DNA from: Nicotiana tabacum
Taxonomy: Eukaryota > Streptophyta > Magnoliopsida > Solanales > Solanaceae
NCBI RefSeq assembly: GCF_000715075.1
Contig: NC_134093.1
Coordinates: forward strand, 98,316,826 to 98,380,825
Length of the DNA stretch: 64,000 bases
Reading direction: 5' to 3'
The position numbers and the translations under genes are program-made. The notes under the pieces were generated by a model, which made no database searches, was not told the DNA's origin, and was given only the letters and a program-made list of their open reading frames with translations. Each line of letters opens with the position of its first letter. Positions within the stretch are counted from its first letter, which is position 1. Positions 34,272 to 47,300 of the stretch are shown one piece after another.

Positions 34272-37241
34272 TGTAACGACCCGGCCGGTCGTTTCAAGAG
34301 TTATAGCCCCATTTTCCCCATTTCTACTTCTTTATGTGTTATTAAGCTATATTAAGTTATATCGGGTTAGTTGGTTCGGGACCAGAGTGGTTTCAGAGTG
34401 AATTGAGACACTTAATCTCTTAAGTAGAAACTTAAGTTAGAAAAGTCAACCGGATGTTGACCTATGTGTATACGATTTCGGTTTTGAATTATTATGGTTC
34501 CGTTAGCTCCGTTAGGTGATTTTGGACTTGGGAGTGCGTCCGGAATGTGATTTGGAGGTCCGTGCTAGAATTAGGCTTGAATTGGCAAAATTGGAAATTT
34601 GGCGATTTCGGTCGGCAGTGGAAAACTTAATATCAGGGTCGGAATGGAATTCCATAAGTTGGAGTAGGTTCGTGGTGTCATTTGTTATGTATGTACAAAA
34701 TTTGAGGTCATTCAGACGTGGTTTGGTTGGTTTCGGCATCGGTTGCCGAATTTGACAATTGAGAAGTTCTTAAGCTTAAATCCGAGGGTAATTTGGTGTT
34801 TGGATGTTGTTTTGAGTGATTCGAAGTTTCGACTAAGTGTGTATGTTGATATATGACTTGTTGGTATTTTTGGTTGAGGTCCAGAGGGCTTCGGGGTGAT
34901 TCCGGGTGGTTAACAGATTGTCGAAGTTGGAATTTGCAGTTGGAGCTGCTATTTTCGCACCTGCGGAAGAAGCCTCGCAGGTGCGAGGCCGCTGGTGCGA
35001 GTTAGTAGTGCGCAGGTGCGGGCAACGCTGGACTAGGCAGGTTGTGCAGGTGCGAGTTGGAGGTCGCATCTGTGAGCCCGCAGGTGCGAAACCTGGGGCG
35101 CAGATGCGGAAAGGGGAATGATGGGCAGGCTTCGCAGAAGTGAATGCAAACGCGCCTTCGCATGTGCGATGATGTTGCCGAAGATGCGGAGCCTGGGTGC
35201 GTAAGTGAGGTGCGCAGGTTCGGCTCCTTGGACCGCATGTGCGGTCGCGCTGGTGCGAGAAAATGGCTGCAGGTGCGAAAAACCTGGGCAGAAACCATAA
35301 ATAGAACCCTACGCGATTTTGGTGCATTCTTCACCATTTCTATTCGGTTTTTGGAGATTTTGGGAGAGATTGGAAGAGGGAATCAAGGGGGTTTCGTTGA
35401 GGTAAGTCACTTGAGCCCTAATACTTGTATATATGGTGATTTTTCATTGTTTATCATTAGTGAAAATGAGGGGTTAGAGCTTGGAATATTTGGAGAGTAA
35501 TTTAAGGATTTGAAGGACCAAACGATGTCGGATTTTGATGAATTTGGTATGGTTAGACTCATGAGTGAATGAGATTTCTAGTTTTCTAAATTTTGTTTGA
35601 TTTCGAGACGTGGGCTTGGGGGCCATGTTTGAGCCAATTTTGGGTTTTGGTCTAATTTCGAAACTTTTCTTGTGGAATTCATTCCATTAGCGTATATTGA
35701 TGGTATTGTACTGATTGTGAATAGATTTGGAGCATTTGGAGGCCGAGTCCAGAGGCAAGAGCATTGCGGGGTAGAGATTTGACCGGTTTGAGGTAAATAA
35801 CGATTGTAAATCTAGTCCTGAGTGTATGAAACCCCGGATTTTGTATCATTCTACTATGTTTAGTGACGCACATGCTAGGTGACGGGCGTGTGGGCATGCA
35901 CTATTAGGGATTTGTGACTTGGTCCATCCCGTAGCAACTGTAAAGTTGCATATTTTGTTGAACCATATGATACTTATATGTTTTAGAAAGAATTTCTGTA
36001 AATTGGGTTGAATGCCATGTTTGGGACTTGCGCCAATGCTGTTTGGACCCTTAGGGGCTGTTTCTTACCATCCTCTCATTGTTTTCGATTGAAAATCAAT
36101 ACTCAGTCATGTTTATACTTGTTTACCGCATAACTCAGTTTTATGACTCTATTTTGATGCATATAAATGTTTTGGGACGAATGCCCTGTTTTACTGAAAT
36201 GCCCGAATAGCTTGAGAGGTTTATGACTGAGTGAGGCCGAGGGCCTGATTTGTGAGGATGAGTATGGATCGGGGCTGCCCGCCTGCAGCATAGTTTATTA
36301 TTATGGCACGTGATTTATCCGTACAACACGTGAGTTGTCCGTGAAGATTATAGCGCTTGGGCTGAACGAGCCCCTCCGGAGTCTGTACACACCCCAAGTG
36401 AGCGCATGTACCTACTGAGTGCGAGTGCCGAGTGACGAGTGCTAAGTGACTGGGAGGCATGAGTGATTGTGAGGTTTGCCGGAGTGGCAAGAGTGATTGT
36501 GAGGTATGCCCGAGTGGCAGAGTTACTGTGAGGTTTGCCCAAGGGGCTGTATATGAGTGATGTTTTGCCCGAGGGGTTGTTTATGATTTCATCATTTTTT
36601 CTCACCTTTGCATTGATCCTTTGTTTGAAAAACTATTGGAAAAATATCTTTAAATGATTTTTACTCGAACCGGGTTTAAACGAGATGATTTGATTCAAAC
36701 ACTGATTTTGAAAGCCTGTTGTACTTTACTGAGATTTCATGATATGATCGTTATATGCTTTATTGCTCGTCACTACTGCTCAGTCTTTATTTATTGTTGT
36801 TACTTACTGAGTTGGCGTACTCATGTTACTTCCTGCACCTTGTGTGCAGATTCAGGTGTAGCTGGACACGGTAGCGGTTATTGAGTGTTCTGGTTGTAGA
36901 TTTTTCTTGGAGATAGCAAGGTAGCTGTTTGGAGATCGCAGCCCCTGCTCTTCTCCCTCTTATCTTCCTCTAGTTGTATTTAGCTATTTTCCAGGTTGAG
37001 TTAGCCTTGATATTGTTAGATAGATTGTAGTAGATGCTCATGGCTAGTGACACCCCGATGTCGGGCTTTTCTTTTCCGCACTTCTGTTTTCTTTGATTCG
37101 AACTCCTTAAATGAAGGTTTTATGTTAAATAGTATTGAAATTATATTTGAAATGAAAATATCGGTTTGTTTGTAAATGAGTCGGCTTGCCTAGTTCCACG
37201 ATAGGCGCCATCACAACAGATTAGGTTTTTGGGTCCTGACA
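34272..37241 (+). repeat. Element E 3' LTR
   Basis: A 2970-bp LTR from TGTAACGACCCGG to CCTGACA, followed at once by the target duplication TCGTG (37242-37246). It matches the 5' LTR throughout. Confidence 0.93.
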
Positions 37242-37246
37242 TCGTG

Positions 37247-37746
37247 ACACTCTAGTCAAAGTAATTAAGCAAAGTTAAGATCATACAATATAAGGTACTT
37301 ATACAAGAGTCAAAAATTGAGCATAAACGTCACAACTAAAGCACTTACTATTCTCAAGGCATAATAAAGTCAAGAGCTATTACTTTTATTTAAAATCACA
37401 GCACAAGATCTCCAACTCCTAAAAACAAAATAAAACTAACTATACCCGGTTCAAACAAAACCCTTAGAAAAGAACCGTGGCACAAACAAAAATCAAGGGG
37501 GATTTATTACACTACCTAAGGAAAACGATTTTGTTTGTTGACTTTAAAAATTTCAATCAAAAGAAATGAAAACATACCTAAGAAACACAAACAAATAGGT
37601 ATTTACATATTTACATCCTCACCCCACACTTTAAATTGTGGCATGTCCTCATGACACACGAATAAAAATCAAGAGGTAAAGAAAACTCCCCTGGACTTTT
37701 TCCGTTTCCGAGAACTTGTGAACTCCACCCTTAATTCTGAATTCAT
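37247..37746 (-). other. Element D internal region, between E and the gag-like frame
   Basis: AT-rich, without a supported gene. It holds a polypurine-like ACCCCACACTTTAA (37621-37634, antisense) similar to D's own polypurine tract. Confidence 0.6.
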
Positions 37747-38658
37747 TTTTCATTTTCGCTCATCGAGATTCTTTATAGAGCTTATCAAGCCAAAGTCCTT
37801 TAAGGATATTTGTAAGACCGGCTCTTTTCTTTCTTTCTTGGCCTCATTTTTAGCGGTGGATTGTTCTTGTAGGATTATCCTCACCTTGTTTTTGCATTCA
37901 TTCACAAGATCAATCCCGGCATATTCCTGTAAATCCCCAAAAACAAAATCCACTTGATCAAGGTTAGAATAAGAAAATGAAGAAGAAAGGTCACGTGAGT
38001 ACTCCTATGGTAAGTCCAAGACCATTTGTTCCTCATTCTCTTCTACTAAAAATTGCAATTGTGGATAGGTGGATGGGGGTTTGAACTCTTCTTGTATTGC
38101 TTCATAATCAACCAAAGCCTCATTTTCAATCATTTCAGTTGAAACAGAGTCCTTTTGCAGAGTGAAAAACTCTCTCTGTTGATGTTCATCATCTCGGTTA
38201 GGCTCATTCTTACCGGGTATCTCCTCCATATATTCACCATCACAATGCAATATGCTTTCTGAAAGTGTATTTATTATTTGACTCACTCGCATTGTTAGGT
38301 TGTTAATGGCTTCCTCATCTTGTGTAAATCTCTCTTCCACCTTATTTATGAACTTATATATAAGCTCTTCTAAACTACCATTCTCCCCTTGAGGTGGTTG
38401 TCTCACTTCGCTTTCATTCCAGTCATAATAAGGGTATTCATCCCAACCAGAGTCAGAATTGAGCCCATATGAATCCCCATACCTATACAGACTAGAAACA
38501 TAGTGAGAGTTTTCAAAATATGAACCATAGGAAGAATACCTACCTGCTTGACAATCAACCCATAGATGATTTCCACCGCATTTAAAACACATAGCAAACC
38601 ACTGACAATGTTCAGCTGCTAACTCTTCAACTATTTTCTTAGGCTGGTTGTACTCCAT
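37747..38658 (-). pseudogene. Element D gag-like protein, one internal stop
   Basis: A minus-strand frame begins at the ATG at 38658 and continues for about 303 codons to 37747, broken by one TAG at 38002-38004. Residues 22-36 contain CFKCGGNHLWVDC, a zinc knuckle of CX2CX3HX4C spacing, one residue short of the usual CX2CX4HX4C. The remainder is acidic, Tyr/Ser-rich then Glu-rich and probably coiled (EELIYKFINKVEERF), and the part after the stop is Lys/Glu-rich. It is the only open frame in D and lies 3' of the primer site where gag would be. I do not recognise it as a complete gag; a truncated Tat-lineage gag that lost the capsid part is the best guess, and the function is unknown. Confidence 0.6.
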
Positions 38659-38824
38659 CTTTAAAGCATTTAGAGTTCAGTACAAGAATATGCTCTTCAA
38701 GATTTCTTCAACAAAAGAAATCTTGAAGAGAAGTTCACCAAACCAAACTAAAAATAAAAGAAAAAAATAGAAGCTAAATCCTGAATTAGCACTACAAACT
38801 ATTTCAAACACTATTGATTTCCAA

Positions 38825-38842
38825 TCCCCGGCAACAACGCCA
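38825..38842 (-). other. Element D primer binding site
   Basis: The minus strand reads TGGCGTTGTTGCCGGGGA. It differs at one position group from the TGGCGCCGTTGCCGGGGA site common in Tat/Athila/Ogre elements, and sits 12 bases inside the 5' LTR. Confidence 0.8.
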
Positions 38843-38854
38843 AAATTTGACGGG

Positions 38855-40218
38855 TGCAAAACACACTCTTAAATTGTTCTCGCTAGTCAAAGATAGTATA
38901 GTATAATATCGTGTCCACATGGATTGAAGTTAAACATTGTTCTCGTAGTTTGTATCTAGATTTCTATCCAGGAGGATCAACAATTGAGATTTATATGACT
39001 AAGAATCTAAAATCTACAGCTATTGAGAAGCAAAGAATAAGCAATTAAGGTTATCGGTGGGAGAGGATAGAGTTTTGACGGAATAAGTGCAAGATAATTG
39101 TTGCCTGTATCTAACTCTATATAATTCACTTCCAATGTTCCAGTGAGTCTCTCGAATTCACTTAATTATTAGTTCAAATGTTCAGTAAAAGCTCCTCTCT
39201 CGATTAAGTCTTAACCTCACAAGATGAACATATTTAAGCACTGTGAAGATATGCAAGAATGCGTAGTGGATCGGTCTTTAGGAAAACCTCTTTCGATTAT
39301 TTTCCTTACTAGGTTTAATCAATGATTCAACTACCTTCTTTCGATTACTTAGAAGAATCTATGAACTCAACCAACAATATAATGCAAAGATATCACAAGT
39401 TATGCCTCTCTCGATTACATGAACTAGTGAATATAGATGCAACAATTAAATCTTCCAAAATGATTCAAATACATAAAAATAGAGTTATAATCTACAAACA
39501 ATCTTCAATACACAAAATCCATCAAAACCTAAAAGGAACTACTCCATAGACATGGAGAAGTTCTTCACAAATATAACTAAAATATAGGAAAACATAAATT
39601 CAATCCAAACCCGGATCTTGAGTGAGGAAGGAATGATGAAATCCTTGATCTTGAGTTCTTCCAACTCCTCCTTAGCCTCCTTGGACTATTTAGGTCGAAA
39701 ATCTGTCAAAAGTGCCAAAAATGATATTTTTCTGTGTATTTAAGCCATCCCCCAATAAACCGCGGATGAAAATACCCTTTTAGCGGAAATGAGACGATAC
39801 TCTAACATTTTTGTACTACTGCACCGCATGCCGCGCCGAGGCATGCGACGTGCTTGTGGATATTTCCAATACTATTTGCAAATCACTTTCTGGGTATAAT
39901 TTACATAGCTGCGCCGCCCCATGCAGCGCGACAGTGTAGTTTTCTTAGAGTAATTCGTTTTTCCAAATTTTGACATCCGGACGTGGTCCTTGACCCCCGA
40001 ACGCGATATCGGTTTAATCCCTTGGGCTTCTACTCAGATTTCAAAGCTCCAATTAGCTCGAATTTGCTCCGCAACATCTAAATAACTCAAAATCGCTCCT
40101 ACATGGCATAAAAATCACAATAAGTGCAAAACACTACTAATTAAATCTTAACATAAGTAAAGTGCAGTGAATTGGAGTGCAATAAGCGACTAAAACACGG
40201 GATTAAAGTCTATCATCA
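38855..40218 (-). repeat. Element D 5' LTR
   Basis: It runs from TGCAAAACACACTC to CTATCATCA and matches 23558-24915. Right of it C's LTR resumes with CACCTCGGTGG. Confidence 0.87.
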
Positions 40219-41835
40219 CACCTCGGTGGAAACCTCATGTACTTTCAACTCATCATGCTCAATCACTCAGTACTGTATATGGCCAATCCAGTCCAGGGAA
40301 GATCCATCCCGAATACATACATCAACTGACCATCAGTCACTCAGTACGGAGTAGGGCCAATCCATCAACTGACGAGTTAGTCATTCAGTACTGTATAAGG
40401 CCAATCCAGCCCTGGGCAATTTATCCCCAAATGTAAATGATTCGGACAAAATCCATGTCCAGGGAATTCATCACAATTATAAACAAATAAGGCAACTCCA
40501 TGCCCTGGGAAGTCCATCCCAAATATAAGATCATCTGCGCTCATTGTGGAGGGTGCAACTCAGGAGGGGCTCCTTCAGTCCAAGCGCTATATAATGCCAA
40601 TATGGCCTATTATGGCATGCAATCCGATCCCATAATAATAAAGCCTATAAGGCCTACTGCGCCCGTGCAACCCCGATATATATAATAATAAATATAAAGC
40701 CAATATGACCTGCTGCGGCGTGAAGCTCTATCCCATAAATATCCTCACAAATGGATGAACATGGCTGAGTATGAAATTTGTATTTTAAAATAATTAATTC
40801 AACAATATCATGATCCCGTGGGTCCCAAAATATTGGCACGTAGCCTAAACATGATCTTTAAACGAGCTTCAGCTCAATTTCTCTAACACGTAGGGAACAT
40901 GTGAATAATGACATGATTATTTGATTATGCAACTCTACAGAATTTATTTAAGTCATAATTTCTATAATGCACGCCCACACGCCCGTCACCTAGTATGTGC
41001 GTCACCTCCAAATAATTCATATAACACGTAATTCAGGGATTCATACCCTCAGAACCAAGTTTACAAGTGTTACTTACCTCAAACTGTGTAATTCTTTATT
41101 CCAATATGCCTTTGCCTCATGAATCAGCATCCGAACGCCTCGAATCTAGTCACAATTAATTGAATATAGTCAACACAATTTATAGGAATTAATTCTATAT
41201 GAAAATACTAATTTTCCAACAAAATCTGAAATTACACTCAAAAATTGCTAGCGGGGCCCACATCTCGGAACCCGACAAAAGTTACAAAATATGAACGCCC
41301 ATTCAATCACGAGTCCAACCATACTAAATTTACCAAATTCTGACATCAACTCGACCCTCAAATCTTAAATTTAACCTTAAGGATTTTCATAATTTTTCCA
41401 ACTTAAAATATCAATTAAATGCTAAAAATAGCAATAGATTCGGGTAATTTGACCACAATTGAGTTAAGAACACTTACCACATTGTTTCCCTTAAAAATCT
41501 CACGAATATTGCCTCACCTCGAGCTCCAAATCGTTAAATTCAGAACTTAAATCTGCTGCCCAGGGGTTTGTTCTTCGCGTTCGCGATGTACAAATTCCTC
41601 AAGGCCATTTCCAAACTCTTCTCAGACAGCCTATAGTATGATGGTCATAACTTTTCTTACAAAACTCCAAATGGCAAATGGTTTAACTTTCTGAAAACTA
41701 GATATCAAGAGCTACAACTTTCATGTTTTACTCATCTCCCAATTTCTTTATAGATTTCGAGATATAAGCTTCCAAAGTCAGCCCTGTGCAGCAGAAATTT
41801 CTTCTTCGCGATTTCCAAACTCTTCCCAGACAGCC
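40219..41835 (-). repeat. Element C 5' LTR, second fragment
   Basis: It continues exactly where the fragment ending at 23557 stopped, compared with 14110-15749. It ends CCCAGACAGCC, where F begins. It contains the conserved hairpin (40567-40581, one mismatch). Confidence 0.85.
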
Positions 41836-44387
41836 TGTCACGACCCAAAAATCCATTCAAGGTCGTGACGGGGCCTAACACCGATGTCAGGTAAGCCAAC
41901 CATAATTAATTAACTTAATTACCCATTTTAGTATTTTTGAACAAATCACAAGTGCCCCCAAAACCCGGTGTCACAAGTGCATGAGCATTTACAAGGGAGT
42001 AAAATAAAATACAACATCTGTTGGGAATATAATTTAGACAGGAAAAATATAAATAACTCTGAATGAGACTTTGCAGGCTGCGGATCGTAATATACAATGC
42101 AACTCATCTAAGTCCCCGCATTTAACCACACCTCTGCGCCCACAAGGCTGCTAGACATATCTGTACCTGCACAAAAATGTGCAGCAGGTGTAGCATGGGT
42201 ATGTAAACAACGTGTACCCAGTAAGTATCAAGCCTAATCTCGAAGAAGTAGTGATGAGAGGTCGACTTTGACACTTCACTAAGGGTCAATAATATTAGAA
42301 TAGAAATATTTAAATCGACATGATTTATAGGAATAACAATAATTTCCTTGACAAGCAGAAATAATTAATTCTTCCAATTTCAATAATTTTTAATTTATCA
42401 ATTAGTTTCACAAGCTACAATAAAATATCACGGTATCGTGTAATTATTATTATTAGGCACGATGCTTGCTGAGGTCATTCGACCCGATCCAGAGTATTGT
42501 GTACACTGCCGAGGGATATGCGGCACGATCCATAGATGCATCTATACTGTCGAGGCGTTCGTCCCGCTCCACAATAAAGGAGGACATTTTCTTATGAACC
42601 TCCGGAATGAGAAGTTATTAATAATATTAACACATAGGATGTTTAATTTCTGTTAATAATTAAATATTTTACACAAAATTCAAGTATATGAAGTTTCGAT
42701 ATTTTACTATTTCCTCTAACAATTTACAATACAATTCCAGTAATTTAATTAAATAAAAGATACAATTATCACAAGATATTCATGGTTTGAGTCCTAAACT
42801 ACCCGAACATAGCCATATTAGTAGCTACGCATGGACTCTCGTCATCTCGTGCGTACGTAGCTCCCACAATTAGCAACAATTATTAATTTAAATTTCCTAT
42901 GGGGTAAATTCCCTCTTACAAGGTTAGACAAGAGACTTACCTTGTCTCAAAGCCCACTTCCCGATCACAACGTCGTGTTAAAGTCTCTATTCAATACCAA
43001 AAATTCTGAAACTATCCAAATATTATATAAAATAATTAATACATGCTCAATAATTAGAAATTAGACTATTAAATTAATTACCCAACCCAAAATGGTAAAA
43101 TTCCTAAAATTCACCCCGGGCCCACGTGCCCGGATTTCAAAAGTTTTTGGAGGAAATCGTTACCCATAATCTCAAGAACTCAAATATACAATTTCCATCC
43201 AATTCCATAACCATTTTCGTGGTTAAAATCTTATTTTTATCAAAACCTAGGTTTTTTTTATCTAAACCCTTGATTTCCACGATTTACAGGTTATAATCTA
43301 CCCATAATCTATGTATTTAACTCAAAGCGTGTAGAATTAACTTACCTTCAAGTTGCTAGTTGAAATCCCCTCTCAAAAAGCTCCAAAATCGGCCAAATAT
43401 GGAGGAAATACGGACTAAAAACGACTGAGCCTCACCCCTTTTTAACATTCTGTCCAACAACCTTTTTCGCACCTGCGGTTCCGCTTCTACGGCGATGCCC
43501 TTCGCACCTGCGCCCTTTCCGCTTCTGTGGTCACTGTCTTCGCACCTACGAGCTCGCAGGTGAGCTTTCTGGATCGCTTCTGCGGTTCGTGCCAGCCTCC
43601 CCTTTTCTCGCATCTGCGCCTTGGGGCTCGCTTCTACGAGCTCGCACGTGCGGCTGCCCAAGCACAGGTGCAGCAAAAGCTAGAAGCTTCAGCTGCTGCT
43701 CCAACTTCCAAAACGGATCCGAGCCTCGTCCAGTTAACCCCCGAGGTCCCCGGACCTCGCCCGAATATACCAACAGGTTTGAAATCATAATACGAACTCG
43801 CTCGAACCCTCGGAACGTGTAAAATAACATCAAAACTAAGAGTCATACCTCAAACCAAATTGGTTCAACTTAGAATTTTCAAATTCTTCAAACTTACTCC
43901 GAACGCGCCGAAACATACTTAAACTACTCGGAATGACACCATGTTTTGCGTGCAAGTCTTAAATCACCATACAAAGTTATTCCCAGGCTTGGAATTCCAA
44001 AGGGACCTCAATTACTCAAAAACCTACTCTAAACCAAATTTAATGAACCTTAAACCTTTAAATAGTTGATTTTTACTATTAAACATCGAAACGCTCCCGG
44101 GTTGTCCAAAACTTGATTTGAACATACGCCCAAGTCCAAAATCATCATACGAACCTATTGGAACCGTCAAATCCCTATTCCAGGGTCATTTTCTCAAAAT
44201 GTTGCCGAAGTCAAACTTGCCATTTTAAAGACAAACCAAGCAACCAAGGGTTCCGATTTCAACCCGAACACTTCCAAATCCCGAACCAACTATCCCCGCA
44301 AGTCATAAATTAGTAAAAGCAAATACGGGGAGTATTATTTAAGGTAAGGGGGTTCTAACAGTCAAAACGACTGGTTTGGTCGTTACA
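41836..44387 (-). repeat. Element F 3' LTR
   Basis: It runs from TGTCACGACCCAAAAATCC (+ strand) to CGTTACA at 44387. It has antisense AGGTAAGT sites near 42937 and 43339 and a GC-rich GCACCTGCG array at 43468-43680. Its first ~700 bases match 48875-49602. Confidence 0.86.
43468..43680 (-). repeat. GC-rich array in F LTR
   Basis: Repeats of CGCACCTGCGG, CGCTTCTGCGG and CGCACCTACGAG, placed as in B, E and H. Confidence 0.7.
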
Positions 44388-47300
44388 TTCTCTCCCACTT
44401 AAATATACATTCGTCCTCGAACGTGCTAAAAATTGCTCCGGAGTTTGCTGAAATCATTGTCTAGCCCCTTGTGCACCTACCCGTGCTACCGCAACTCAGT
44501 TGAGCACATTATCCCAAGCAAATCTGAAGATCCACCCCTTTATTTAGGCAATTAAGCCTTAGAGCCAAATTCCAACATCCGAAATTCTCTACTAGGCCTG
44601 CTTCCAACATACGAACACTGTTTCAATCACTACACGATGTACCACTACATGATTGTATACTCTCACTGAATTCACACCATGCACCGTATTATTCACATGA
44701 CCACAATAACATCATCTGACAACAATAGCCGAAATCCCACGAATCTAATGCTCATAACACACCTCATGACACATATAAGTCTTGTTCCAACTCTTGCAAT
44801 ACTACCACGACGGAAGAGATGTGTAGAAATTCATAACCAACTGCATAGTCAACAAATCCTTTAGTCCTTCCTCCTGACAAGAATCATTACCTCATTATGA
44901 ACCAAATAACGATATTTGCTATTTAACATGCCTCATATAAATCTGTTCGCACTGATCCCAGGTCCAAAATCTCGAATCACTAAGTACAAGTCGTTCTGGT
45001 AATAAGCCACCACAATCACTACCAAAAGTCTCATATGATGCCACCATGTGCCATCAAACCACAAACTCGAATGTGATACATAAGAAAAACGAACTCTAGA
45101 AAGAACTACTCAACCCACGTAACAGGTTAAACAACCGAAAAGGTGTTATAAACCTTCCTCATAACATGAGAAACAAGACACACAAGAATAGATATGGGGA
45201 ACTGTACTCAACATAATAATGTTGCGGCGTGCACCCCAATCCACACATGATGCCGTTGCGGCGTGCAACCTGATCCAAACAACATACCCGTGGCGGCATG
45301 CCACCCGATCCACACATGATAATAAATAGGGAAGTACCCATCAAGCCAAAACACTTACACCTACGAAATACCCGAATGTCAACCACAAGCACGTCAAGTG
45401 CACAATACCATCAGATAGCGCCATAAGCTACAAAACTCAAGCACGAATAAGGTGCAATAAATAACCTGCATCTTGAGAGCCATCCAGTTCATATAACACC
45501 ACAAACTATACGGGATCTCAATACGAGTGCAAATAATCATACCGCCTCACAACCCACATGGCACAATAGAGACTACACGAAAGGCTCGACAACAGAAATA
45601 ACATCCAAGGCCCGAAAACTCCTCCAAAAACAACATTATGCTGAAATAAACACATCCAGCCTGATATAGAGCCTACATTGACATTTAGATCCATCCACAG
45701 ACCTCAAGCCAATTCTGATCATACTGCACTAGGCTAATAAACTTTCAAGGATCCACAATAACCCTTTTCCCCATGACACACAAGAACAACCGTCAAATTC
45801 GAAACAAACTTCCACAGCCCACAACCAAATGAACCGAGCGCCCTTCAGGCATAAATTCTCACATTAGAGATAGTACCACAATCTCCATACTTGGTTTTAA
45901 ATCTTTAATCAATCAAGTGATTACGTGTCACACTTATACCACCTTCCCATGGGGTACACTCCTATGAACTTCCACACCAGGTAACAAAGTCTGCACATCC
46001 AGACCACCAGTCATACAATGTTGTAAAGTGAATCGAAAGTACGCAACTCAGTACACAAAGCCTCTTACACATGACACCGATCTCAGGTGGCGCTGAAGAC
46101 AATACAAATCTACTCTAATCACATGAATTCTTTCCTGCTCATCCGAGCTTGTGACATTCTTGTCGACACCAAACTGTAACCTTGATCCTCAGCTTCCAAT
46201 TTCCCATGCCGCTCTCTGCACCTAACATACCAATACGTGAGAGTGCAAGAATTCCATCATGACTCCTGATCCACTAATAGACTAAACACTCTATCACATA
46301 TCAACCTCTTACTTAAGTCATTTCAGGAGAATCATTGCAACACGTAACTGAATTCCCATAACCGCAGAAGATACAATCCTCAAGTAGTGGTCTAAACCAC
46401 CATAACTCTTTCGGGATCCATCTACACATAACATGCCATAATACTCGAATGCCTCCAAATAAAATCAATTACGGTGGTCGTCAAGCCTCGCACGTACCAC
46501 CACAAATCACATGTATAACTTAGCACGCTGAAGGAACTGATCATTGCCACCATCATGCCAATTCAACCATTGCTAACCGATCCGACTGCTTCTAATTTAC
46601 TCTGGATTTGCCTTAGGAATAATAATAGATCTATTCAAAATATGATGAACCCAACCCGCACTCATCCATAAGGACTCTATTTCACGAGACCATGTTGCCT
46701 CAAAACCCCCGAACCATCTCATACCCTCTTTGTGCGCACATTTACATCCTTAACTGGTACACCCATTGTGATAATTCCTCTATGAATCCGAAGTCATTTT
46801 ATTCCATTCCTCCGATGCTACACCTGAACCCGAAGATAACGTAGAGCACTCCAAACCTCTTTCATAATCTGCTGCAAAAGCTCGATGCTTAACTATACTA
46901 CGGACTCGAAATCCTTAGGCACCGCACTTAAACTTTTTAATCCACTAAGACCGTTATTTAGAGTCACTCACCCTAGCTTGGTCTCGACTATAATGAAACT
47001 CCAAGGCCCTGCTAGCACATGAACACCATCTCAAAGAAGCACCCGGCTGTATCATGTTCCTTGTACATCACCTCCACACAAAGCATAAACCCTGAGTCTT
47101 CTCAAAACTGGACATGAACCGATAAAGCCAAATATAGCACACATTCCTCAAATCCTTTGCTCAAATTACCACTGATGTTTTCTTCCCTTAGTCGTAATAA
47201 CCCACCAATATGCCGATAACCAGAAACCTCACAAGTAAATAACCATGCCCTCCGATCGTACGCGGTGGGCTCTCCCATTTAGCTTGGAGCTACCATTTCA

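Larger units (their letters stand above)
25981..37241 (+). mobile_element. Element E: complete Tekay/Del-like Ty3/gypsy retrotransposon, inactive
   Basis: An 11.26-kb element with two ~3-kb LTRs, primer site, gag-pol region with protein domains in the order GAG-PR-RT-RH-IN-chromodomain, and polypurine tract, flanked by a perfect 5-bp duplication. It is nested in D's internal region, so it is the youngest of the C-D-E series. Numerous stops, frameshifts and active-site changes show it is dead. LTR copies differ by roughly one base in twelve in the stretch I compared (26213-26400 against 34516-34700), so the insertion is not recent. Confidence 0.93.
23558..40218 (-). mobile_element. Element D: non-autonomous Tat/Ogre-like LTR element with gag-like ORF
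   Basis: LTRs at 23558-24915 and 38855-40218 are about nine-tenths identical by eye. A TGGCG...GCCGGGGA primer site and a GTGTGGGGTGT polypurine tract fix a minus orientation. With E removed, D is about 5.4 kb with only 2.7 kb of internal DNA, too small for pol. The primer site and the tract resemble those of Tat/Athila/Ogre elements, unlike all other elements here. The flanks share only ACC with C's original GTTGCACCTCGG, so the target duplication has decayed or is unclear. Confidence 0.82.
13778..41835 (-). mobile_element. Element C: non-coding long-LTR element, split by D/E, cut by F
   Basis: Pieces: 3' LTR 13778-16683, internal 16684-22976 (holding a CACTA transposon), 5' LTR fragments 22977-23557 and 40219-41835. 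The two 5' LTR fragments join perfectly in order when compared with 13778-15749, which proves that D (with E inside) lies within C's LTR. The rest of the 5' LTR (equivalent of 15750-16683) is missing beyond F. Without inserts the internal domain is about 3.9 kb and has no coding capacity. Confidence 0.85.
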
